Assembly (NCBI GenBank): GCA_029990175.1
Contig: JARKIP010000011.1
Location: 24,154,001 to 24,218,000, forward strand
From: Petunia secreta
Taxonomy: Eukaryota > Streptophyta > Magnoliopsida > Solanales > Solanaceae
Reading direction: 5' to 3'
Length of the DNA: 64,000 nucleotides
A model generated the notes under the pieces. The model made no database searches. It worked only from the letters and a program-made list of their open reading frames with translations, and was not told the origin of the DNA. This document shows, one piece after another, positions 39,101 to 48,400 of this stretch. The position numbers were made by a program, and so were the translations under genes. Each line of letters begins with the position of its first letter. Positions within the stretch are counted from its first letter, which is position 1.

Positions 39101-42100
39101 TAGCCTTGTTCTCTCAGCAGTTACATTGCACCAGTTCAAGGTTGAAAAGTCAGCTAAATGCAGCACCTAAATGTTCAACTACATGTAGAGTAGTGCGCAT
39201 AAAGAGGCTGATCCAGGATTTGATGGAGTACATGTAATACTTATCACCTTTGCCTTTTAGGGTCTTCCCTTAGAACCCATAGCACTTTCTGAATTACGGG
39301 TCCAAAATTTAATATTGTAATATTGTTAGAGATTTTAGTGATTTTTCACATACATATCTAGGCTTCGTGATAAAAATGTTGGGTTAAATTGAACCCACTG
39401 ACTACATGCAACATCTGCCACTTTGTGCACAACATTTAATGATAAGTATTACATGTACTTCTAGTGCCCCCAATATGTTAGGTACTTAGGTAAACTCCCT
39501 AGCTCATCGGCAGTGAGGACCTTGTTGCAAGATATAATTTTTTTTTTTTTTTTTTTTTTTGAGAAAAAGAATTTGAATTTTCTATCTTCTATCTTTTCTT
39601 TTTTTTTTTCCTTTTTTTGGTTTTGGGGGGGTGGGGTAGTTGGGAGTATTTTACAGGTTCAAACCACAAAAAAACCAATGGGAGATTCATTTTAGTACTT
39701 CCAATAAAAAGATCATCCTATATGTTTTCTCTAAAATTCTTTACTTGAATGTAGGGTTTTTCCCATAACATCAATTTTTTTTTCTTCGTCACGATATTGA
39801 TAGTGGCATAGCCTCTTTCATTAAATTAAAGATCAATGCATCTGCAATAACAAAGAAAAGATGGCAAAAAAACTCCAGAGATAAAACTGACTTACAGAGT
39901 TTTCAGAAGGGTAAGTGATGCTCTTTATCCTTGAGACACATTGAGATATTGCCTTCACTTCTTGAGCGACCATGTTACAGAGGTCACTTGGGATTTCCTT
40001 CGACTCTGCATCAGAGACAGATAAAATATTTGAACCTTTCATCTGGTTAGAAAGCTGACATTCTTCCTCTTTAGCAGCAGTAACAAGCATCTCCAACTTC
40101 CTTCTGTGGCAATTTAAATAGACCTCAATGTCCAATGGCTCTGCCTCTTCACATCCTTTAAGTAAAATATCTAAGGCGGACAGTTCAATTGAACTCAGCC
40201 CTCTCCCGGTATGATTGGTGACGCATAATGATTCGGCACGGACATCTTTTGAGGAAAAGAGAAGAGGAGCAAGTGCCTGTACACACTCAGAGTGCAGATT
40301 TTTCTCAACTAACTGATGAATGCCATCCTTCATTAGAAAATCAACATCCAATAGCTGAATCTCATGGAGGATTCTATTGATAGTCAGCCTCTTATGCAAT
40401 TTTAAGTGGGACAAGCAAACAAAGTCATTCTTCCTTTCCTTATCTGTCAAAAGCTCCACTGAACTAGAGAACTCTTCTCGAGCTCTCGCTTTGTCACCAT
40501 CTGATATAGACAATTGCCCACTTAACCAAAAAAAGCGAACCCAAAACTCATTATTTTTACTCAATGAATATTCACTATGACCATCACTCTGACAATGCTC
40601 CTTCATCAAAGATCTTTCTTTCCTGCCGATATCGTGGAAAGGATAGTCCAATGCAACGCCTTCAATTATCTTGCACAGATGATATGAAGCCTCTGACATC
40701 AAGCCAGATTTTTCTGATGTGTCGGAAGAACATAAACCAAAATCATAATATAACTCAGCAAGAAACAAATTGCACTCAGGAGTCCTCTCCTGCCCCCAAA
40801 ACCTTATCACCTTCTCCAAATCTAAAAATTTGTGCATGCCATCCTGATATAAAATGCCTCTGCTTGCAACTTCTTCCAGGAGCATGTGACCCAAGTGGTA
40901 AGCACCATGATTTGTTGTCGTTTTCAGGACAAATTCAATAACATCACTACACTCTGTATCTGGTGATTTAGGAAGATCCTCAGGTTGGTCTGTGCGTCCT
41001 GCTGGATTCACAAGATAGGGTCCTAGAAATTGCATTACAACTTTAGCAAGGTCCCTGTTGGCCTCAACATCAAAATCTTCTTTGTCTGGTTTACGACTTC
41101 TGCGACGGCTGCTTCGTCTTTCTTGAGGTTGTTCTCCACTAATATTTGATTCTTTTTCTTTGCTAAGACTACCTTTCTCAGACTTGTAATCCATGCTGCA
41201 ACTGCTATCACCAGTTGTGGAGAGTGTAGTATCTTTCCTTTCTGAAGGATCCTCAGATTTTCCTGGTATTTTGGACAATTTAATGGTTACTCTAACATCA
41301 CCAGATATGTTGTTTCCTAGTCCAAGTTCAGAACAAGATTCAACTGATGGATGCAAAATTTTCAAGAGTTCACCAGCAAGAGCTGTCCAGGACACTTCTG
41401 TAAGGCAGAACTCCAAATTTTGCTTCAACTTTTTAGAAACAGGTTGCTCATCAAGGTCATCGCCTGCAGCTTTTCTCTTCTCTGGGAATTTCAGTCGCAT
41501 ATGTTTAGGTTCTAGTTTGTCTATCCCTCTTGGGGCAAATGGAATTGGTTCAGACTCCTCAATAGTTCTCTTAACATGCAAAGCTCGAGAATGGGAAGGC
41601 CAATGTCTTAAAATTAGTTCAGCGACTGAAAAGCAGGCAACCTCATCACCTATTGCAATAAGCACTTCTAAAAGTTTTTCCATGCAATTCCCTGGATAAT
41701 CAAGAAGAAGCAAAGGATGAATGAATAAAAAGATTATTATATCTGCCATACGGTTTAAAAGGGGGCTCTTTAACATACAAATCATGCAACAGGGAAAGCT
41801 TATACGAGAAAGCTCTATAAGAACTTAAAACATGATATAAAATGCTCACAGTTATTGGGACTGCAATATAACCCTTGTTCAAATGCCCAGCGTGAAATGC
41901 TCAACAATCCCATAGAGCATGCTAAAGTTCCCAGCTTATTCCAGACAACAGAATCCTTATTATCAATCTCTACAGCTTGAAGATAGCATTGCAAAGCATT
42001 TTCATAGTAAGGAGCACCTTGTTGTAGGAAAACAGTGGCAAGATTCTTCAGTGCTAAAAATCTGCAGAAATGTGAATTGAATAAGGAAACCCAGCATCAG

Positions 42101-43749
42101 ATATATATGGTTATATAAGTACTATTCTAAAATAGTAGTCAATTATATTTGTGGTATTTATAGGGTAACTATCTTTTATTTTTTACAAGTATTTATAGGG
42201 TAACTGTGAGATTAAAGTGTGTCAGAGGCCAACAGACATGGAAGGAACAATGCTGCTAATTTTAGAAGAGAACGTCAAAATACTCCTGTTTTCAATCATC
42301 AATATCTCTTCCCCTATGATCTAAACTAATTTTTTTGATTGGTTCCTCTATGATCTAAACTAATAGCATCATGAGAATGATTTTATTTGGAGGATTGAAG
42401 GCCGTCATTGATTCTTAAAATGAACGTAGAGGGAAAGATCAAATAATGGGCTTTAGTTTTAAATGCTCAGGAAAGTTAAATGGGAAATGTCCTAAAGCCA
42501 GCAAGAAGAGATGGTAGTCGACTTGCTAGTCTATATTATTAGACAAGTAGGCAGGAAAAAGAAAGTAAGACAAGAAATTACAATAAACTTAGAACCAGTA
42601 GTTCAAATTAGAAGTTAGGCCACAATACACACCTGAGCTGTAAAAGATGCTCATCGCTAGGATTCCGGTCCACCTAGAATGAAGAAAATCATCAGTAAGC
42701 ATGTAGCAGAAAAGATGATGATTTCGTGGTAACCATCAGCATTACCTGAGAATTTGTGATCAAAGGATCCTTTAATACAGCCTCCAAAAGCTCACGAGCC
42801 TTTTCATAGTCTTTAGCTTCCAGTTTCAAAAGTCCTTCATGGTAAGTTTGGGATAAATGAAATTCCTGGAAAACCAAGTGATCATATATCCATTGTAAAA
42901 AGACAAAAATCAGAATAGCGTTGTGCTTCCGCTTCATGACAGTAGAATAATAAACTTCCTAACAAAATATCATCCATGTAGAGACAAGTGATCACAACAT
43001 TGCATGTATAGTAGATAGAATCGCCAACAAACAACAACATACCCAGTGATTTCCTGCACGTGGGGTTTGGGGAGGATGAGGTGTACGCAGACCTTACCCC
43101 TACCTTGAGAAAGGTAGAGATCGCCAACAATTAACGGGGGAAAGAAATCGAGAGATACAATTTATAATGTCCTAATGCAACTAGCTTTCTGAAATTTTAA
43201 ATGCTTTATAAATTAAAATAACCAAGTAAAAATTCAGTAGAAAAACTCTTTCTTTAGGAGAGCGGCGGGCCCATCATCGATCGAGTTTGGGACCGTGCCC
43301 CACTGGCCATCAACGATCTCTTTTTAGGCCGTAAGATTTCAAAATTAGGGTACTTTAACACAAGGGGCTCTTTACTCTTAATTCATGAATCATTATAATC
43401 TTAACAACTAATCAGACTATTTTGCTGCATTCCAAAATAATTCTATAAAGAATACTACATAAAAAATCCCATTTAAGCTTACACATTAATTACACCAAAA
43501 ACATGTGTAAATTACACACACATACACATAGAAAAAAGCAAGAAAGCAACTTGAAGTGAAGTTTACCTGTGCTTCTTTAGTTGGGGCTAAAGGTTCCCAT
43601 TGGCTTTTTGAATCTGTATCATTAATAGCTGCTATTGAAAACTGAATCCCAAATTTTGAAAAATCAAAAAAACAAGAAAAGAATCAGTTGAAAATGATCA
43701 TAAATATAAAGAAAGATTGTATCTTTATGAACTGTTAGTAACTTACCAT
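26418..43749 (-). CDS. CABIN1: CABIN1-like TPR protein, HIRA histone-chaperone complex component
   Basis: Coding exons are 43749-43747, 43641-43567, 42865-42746, 42673-42633, 42061-41850, 41691-39896, 36599-36399, 36273-35611, 35093-34858, 34757-34547, 34420-34265, 33879-33722, 33650-33458, 32865-32477, 31493-31313, 30612-30386, 29470-28807, 28061-27986 and 26806-26418. They sum to 1997 codons with no internal stop. The N terminus, MFSIAAINDT, then WEPLAPTKEAQEFHLSQTYH, and TPR-type helices (residues about 25-170) match plant homologues of human CABIN1 (Arabidopsis At4g32820). A charged segment with KRKAAGDDLDEQPVSKKLK and RRSSRRRSRKPDKED looks nuclear-targeting. The middle and C-terminal parts carry more TPR-like repeats, then a Ser/Thr-rich tail. 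The known role is histone H3.3 deposition with HIRA and UBN. The start codon is the last triplet of its exon. Confidence 0.93.
26836..27904. mobile_element. GC-rich hAT-like non-autonomous element in CABIN1 intron 18
   Basis: Both ends carry TAGGGGTGGCAATGGGGCGG as terminal inverted repeats, and the exact 8-bp target duplication GTTTGGAG lies at 26828-26835 and 27905-27912. An 8-bp duplication and a (C/T)AGGGGTGGCAA terminus are hallmarks of the hAT superfamily. Subterminal arrays of GGGGC (26850-26940 and 27780-27895) surround an AT-rich core with no ORF of note. It lies within the last intron, between the exons for the Ser/Thr-rich tail. Confidence 0.85.
28062..28806 (-). other. CABIN1 intron 17 with a possible alternative 3' end
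   Basis: If the donor at 28806 is not used, exon 17 continues in frame for 34 more residues to a TGA at 28702-28704, giving a shorter protein with a different tail. The spliced form is preferred because the next two exons read cleanly and resemble other plant homologues. A poly-C/poly-A run lies at 28171-28209. Confidence 0.5.
30008..30095. repeat. (AT)n microsatellite in CABIN1 intron 16
   Basis: An uninterrupted AT dinucleotide run of about 85 bases, the longest simple repeat in the window. Confidence 0.95.
32032..32333 (+). mobile_element. TRIM: miniature LTR retrotransposon in CABIN1 intron 14
   Basis: Two related repeats of about 100 bp both contain TTATCCCACAT.GGCTCTTAAG and end in TTTAACA (32032-32127 and 32227-32333). 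Directly after the first comes TGGTATCAGAGCC (32128-32140), the standard primer-binding site for initiator-Met tRNA. A purine-rich GGGTGTGGGGG lies just before the second. The internal part is under 100 bp and noncoding. This is the layout of a terminal-repeat retrotransposon in miniature, which must be mobilised in trans. Confidence 0.82.
35200..35560. mobile_element. Palindromic MITE with repeated TGGGCTGAAGTT motifs, CABIN1 intron 8
   Basis: The left end (TAGCCACTTTTGCCAGTGGCC) and right end (GGCAAAACTGGCCTCTG) are imperfect inverted repeats. Inside, about six copies of TGTGGGCTGAAGTT or its complement occur in both orientations, so the transcript would form a branched hairpin. No target duplication could be fixed. 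Confidence 0.55.
37406..37541 (-). mobile_element. Au-type SINE or SINE-like LINE tail
   Basis: On the minus strand it reads TAGCCGAGGTTTTATCGG, CAGCCTCTCTACC, GTAAGGTCTGCGTACA, CCCTCCCCAGACCCC, then ends in TTG repeats, the Au SINE pattern. Confidence 0.75.
37594..38301 (-). mobile_element. Candidate solo LTR interrupted by a MITE
   Basis: On the minus strand it begins TGTTACG and ends CCTAACA, the TG..CA form of LTRs. The flanks GCTAA and GGTAA (plus strand) differ by one base, as an aged 5-bp target duplication might. The MITE at 37731-38051 splits it. No second LTR is seen, so this is a tentative reading. Confidence 0.35.
37731..38051. mobile_element. Tourist-like MITE
   Basis: The terminal inverted repeats share CGTTTGGTAGG and are flanked by TTA on both sides (37728-37730 and 38052-38054), as in PIF/Harbinger-derived MITEs. 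Near the right end AATCCCTGTATTA-type units repeat about four times. Confidence 0.7.
38430..38912 (-). mobile_element. RTE-type LINE, 3' coding end, 5'-truncated
   Basis: The minus-strand frame reads CGHTKMDMIKNEVMRNKVGV, then LRRFEHMKRS and LRRGRGRSKKN. This is the conserved C-terminal end of plant RTE LINE reverse transcriptases. The upstream part is missing and stops interrupt the frame. Confidence 0.8.
39210..39430. other. Possible short hAT-like repeat in CABIN1 intron 6
   Basis: GCTGATCCAGGATTTGATG and GTTGGGTTAAATTGAACCCA resemble parts of small nightshade repeats. Ends and target duplication could not be placed. The rest of this intron (39430-39895) contains only T runs. Confidence 0.25.
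43031..43119 (-). mobile_element. Truncated Au SINE in CABIN1 intron 2
   Basis: The sequence (ACAACAACATACCCAG, then GTGGGGTTTGGGGAGG, then GTACGCAGACCTTACCCCTACC) is the 3' half of an Au SINE in reverse. The 11-bp direct repeat ATCGCCAACAA lies at 43020-43030 and 43120-43130, an exact target-site duplication, so the element was truncated when it inserted. Confidence 0.8.
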
Positions 43750-45458
43750 TGTAGCAATGACTATAAACTGAGTTAAACTCTAATGGGTTTTCTCCATTTA
43801 AGAAGTTGAAAATTGGGCGGGGTAGAATTTTTATTTTTTCTGTTCAGTTTTTGTGCTAAAATCTTTCGTTCTCTCTATACAATTGTTTCTGACTCTTGAA
43901 TGTTTATAAATGGTTGTTTTCCCCCCCAAAGTTTGGTATATTATGATGATTGTCGTGGAAGTATGAAGTTTTGGAAATTTAGACTTACCCTAAAAGTTCA
44001 CAACTATAAAAACATTCCAGTGCACAATGTATCTCGGTTCATGTAGGTTTTGGGGTAGTTCATGCCCCTTATATATCAGTGATTATTTTTCATAGTTCGA
44101 ACCTGTAACATATATATCACACAAAGACAATTTTACCCCTTGTTCGAAGGCTCCCTTCTAAACATCTCCCAAGTATGCATAAAAAAAAAAAATTAAAATT
44201 AGCAGTTTTGAGATAAGAAATTATTATAATTTATAAGAACTTCTGAAGTTCAATTTTAAAACTCCAAAAACAAAAAAAAAAAAACACGATTTTTATATTC
44301 GTTTTGGACTATTTAAAAGGTAGATTTTTCCTTATTTCCTTACTAATTATAATATCATCTTTGTTAAGTAGAGCCAAAAAAATTACAAGAACGAGACAGG
44401 TGAAAAATCTTTTAGATCACTCTAAAGGTGTCTTTTAGATTGCGGGAAGCTAAATATTTTTCCTTAAACATATCTCTACTTCTCCATTGTCTTCTTACAC
44501 TCTGTTTGGATGGTTGTTACCCATCCTTTCATAATGTGTTGTACTGTATTGTATCGTATGGTCTTGTATCGTATTGTGTTGTATAATGTTTGAATATACT
44601 GTATTGCTTACCGTAGTTTAATAATTGAAAATAAGGTAAAGGGTAAAATGAGAATATTAAATAATAAGTGAGGGCACGATGGGTAAGAAAAATAGGTAAC
44701 AACGCGATCCCTCCAAATCGGTGTTACATAAAATGACAATTTTCATGGTTACATAACCATGGATTTAACGATATCATACAATGTTAATTAAAGAAACAAC
44801 CAAAACAAACGCCGTACCTATGGTAACAATACAATACCATACCATGTGTTACAACCATCCAAACAAGCTGTTAGAGTTCATTTCAGAGCAGAAAAAAGTT
44901 TAGCATATCATTATTCATTAATTAAAGAGAGTTGTCTTAAATTTCGATGAGCTTTTAGATTGAAAAGGACACTAAGACAATATTTCATTTTAAAAGAACT
45001 AGTATTACTTGGTGGTTTGATGTGATCATGTGAGTTTAGGACTTAATCCATAAAATACAAAACAGTACTTCATGAAATGGCATGTGAGGAGCTATTATAC
45101 ATAGAACCATAAACAAATTTTTCTCTTCAACTCATCAAAAATTAACTTCATACACAAAAGTAGAAGCAGGGATCTGTCTACACATTCAACTATTCAACTA
45201 ACACTACCACCCTTTTTATATCTCTTCTTCGACTAATAAACAAAACTATGAAATAGGTAATAAAAGCAAAATCTTGGGCAAATCATTTCTACAGTAGTGA
45301 ATCAACATCTGTGGTCGTGCAACTTCAAGAACGTTTGGATCCTTCGACAGCTTTGGGTGGAAAACCGAAAGACCAGCAAAACGTAGGATGGAACCTCCAT
45401 GAGTGGTTTTCGTGGTTCTTTTGACACTGGCATCTCTGGAGAGTAAAACAGTGAACTC
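43750..45458. other. CABIN1-like promoter region and LCB1 3' flank
   Basis: Both genes run leftward, so this 1.7 kb holds the CABIN1 5' UTR and promoter at its left and the LCB1 3' UTR at its right. A Tourist-like MITE occupies 44498-44870. No further gene or clear core promoter element is seen. Confidence 0.5.
44498..44870. mobile_element. Tourist-like MITE upstream of the CABIN1-like gene
   Basis: The left end CACTCTGTTTGGATGGTTGT pairs with the right end, whose reverse complement is CAGCTTGTTTGGATGGTTGT. TTA flanks both ends (44495-44497 and 44871-44873). The interior has several GTATTGTATCGTAT-like units. PIF/Harbinger-derived, noncoding. Confidence 0.78.
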
Positions 45459-48400
45459 CTATAAATCGTGAACTGGTAATAGTGATGCTGCTGCTCTTTT
45501 CAATGATTCACTGGCTTTCACCAGATCGGTTTCTGAATGAGCTGCCGAGACAAATAATCTAATTCCGACTGGCAGTTTACATTTATCAAGAGTTGATCGC
45601 TTTGAAGTCACAATAAAGACGGAATCTTCCTTCAAGACCTACAGAGTATTTGATGGTGTACAAAACCATACTCGTGAGGTAATTCTAGATGATGAGTTCA
45701 ATAAAATGGCAAAGTAACAAGCATTAAGCAAAATAACTTACATGTTCAGCTATATCTTCAAGCATTTGTAGATCACCCTTTGAAGAACCAGTGGACTTTT
45801 TTAATGTAAGGAATATAATGGGGGAAAGTGGATCATTGACTATTTCTAAGCCTTTTATATCTGATAGACCTGCAGTCGTACATAACAAATGTTTCTTCAA
45901 ACTCACATAATGGGGATAAGGGAGAAGAAAAAGGTAATCATATGGGACAATGACCTTTAGTCAGCATAGCAATATTTTGCCTCAGTTTGACAAGAAGTTC
46001 AGGTTTTTCTTCCACAATATCAATAGCCTTAATTGCAGCACTCGCTAAGTAAGGAGGCAATGAAGCAGAAAAGACATAGCCAGAACTGCTGAGGCGCTGC
46101 CAACATAAAGCAAAATAAACCGTCAATAAAAGATGACTGGAAAATATATAGAGTTAAGAGTGCAACAAATGAAAAAATGAAAATGGAACTATCAGGAGTA
46201 GAAGAAAAACTATTACTACTCGAACCGGTGGACAGAGTACACCTTAGTACCTGGTGATCAATAACTCTAGCACTTCCAGTGCAAAACCCACCTTCTGTGG
46301 CCAATGCATGTCCCATTGCCGCAGTTATTATATCTATCTTGTCAGACTGCAATTGGATGATTCTATAAGAGGATGCACCACAAAAATTACATAAATTAAC
46401 CAAAATAATACGATCAACATACCGGAACTTTACAATGTTCAGTTAGACCTCTACCAGAATTGCCAAGCACGCCAATGGAATTGCTCTCATCCAACAACAC
46501 ACGGAATCGATATTTTTCCTTCAGCTTGATGATTTCATCTAATGGAGCTATTTTGCCAGAATTCTGAAAATTAAACAACATAAATGAAATCTGGCATGAT
46601 GAAGTGCAGTTTCTCTAAGTAGCTATGAAGCAACAAACACCGGTTATCCCCATAAAGAGCATTTTGTCAACAATAAGGAGGACACCAGGATCATTAATAC
46701 CATCCTCCTTGATGAATTACTTCCTTGCAAAACCTTGAAAATGATTTAGAACATAGTGGACCCTCACTAATTTGAGCAAATTTTTAAACATTATAACAGG
46801 ATTGGGTATATTATGCATACTCTCCAGGACAGATTGAATGAGGCTTGTTTTTTAGCATATACCTAGAGCTAACCACTTGTGTTTCTTCACACTAATAACA
46901 TCCCCTTCAACTACCACCATACCACCCAAACAAAAGAAATCAGAGTACTCTTCCATAACAAGGATTCGACTAATATAAATAGTTGATACCTGATACACAG
47001 CTTCAACAACAATATAGCGCCTTAGCTTCTTTGCTTGCTTGTTTTCATGGGTAACTTTTTCCAAAGTATTTCGTAAGGACTCCATATCGTTATGCTTAAA
47101 ATATATGATGGTGCTTCTAGAGAGCTGAAGGCCATTTTGAATTCCCCAGTGAACACCTTCATCCCTACAGGAGAAAAGAAGGATTGCACAATAATGTTAA
47201 TAATAGTGAAATTTGATGACAGGTGCCAATATTAAGGTTACTTATCAAGATAATCAGAACAGATACTAGAAAATGGATAACAACAATGGTTAATAATAGT
47301 AAAATTCGATGACGGGTGCCAATATTAAGGTTATTTATCAAGATAATCAGAACAGACACTAGAAAAGGGATAACTAACTTTATTTTTTTTAACACAAAGG
47401 AAATGCAAACATTTTAGAACTGAGGGGTATCAGGTGTCGCAACATAAAAACTGAAAGGAGGCAAAGCGCATCCCCAACCCCCCCCCCCCCCCCCCCAAAG
47501 GAAAAAAAGGAACGGAAAGATAACTTGCTAATCAACTTTCAAAGACCCAAAAGATACATAAATACGGAAGATGCATCAGTAAAGAGCTTTATGAGCTATA
47601 ATCCATTTAGTAGCTGAACAGTGAATAGACTCATTCATCAGTAAAGAGCTTTATGAGCTATAATCCAGTCAAGAACACACATTTAGAAGATGAGCATAGC
47701 AGAGATGAGAATCCTTAGATGGATGTGTGGGCATACTAGGGTGGATAAGATTAGAAATGAGGTCATAAGTGACAAGGCAAGAGTGGCATTGGTGGTGTAC
47801 AGGGTGCGAGAAGCGAGACTGTGATGGTTCGGACATGTGAAGAGAAGGAACACAGGTGCTCCAATAGGGAAATGCGAGGGGTTGGCAATGATGGATCTAC
47901 GAAGAGGTAGAGGTAGACTCGAAAAGAATTGGGGCGAGGTGATTAAACAGGGGATGACTCACCTCCAGATTACCGAGGAGATAACCCTAGATAGGAAAGC
48001 GTGGAAGTCGAGAATTCGGGTAGAAGGTTAGATAGTACTCGCACGATTTCTAGGCATAATAACATTAGTATTATCCGTATATATGCTACTTTTATTTTAT
48101 TTTTCGCCTTTATTGTTATTGGTGTTTTGTGTTTACTTTGGTTATCTTTAAATCTTATGTTGTCTGTTGTTGTTGTTGTACAATGGGATGAGATGACCCC
48201 GATCCTAGTTAGGCACTGCTACCATCTTCAGAAGACATTCAACTAGTACTGGCCCAGAACAGCTAGCTTCATGAATAGAGGATATCAGACGGGCATACAT
48301 AACTGATATCCTCCGACAGTAGAATTCCTAGTTGCGGTATATGATGCACACTAAATGGTTAAGTATTGACATCTTCATTTATGTTTACACTAAAAGCTTG

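Noticed and set aside
43260..43330. A GC-rich patch in CABIN1 intron 2 that looked like organellar DNA
   Set aside because: Only about 70 bases, with no recognisable plastid or mitochondrial gene; origin cannot be judged by eye.
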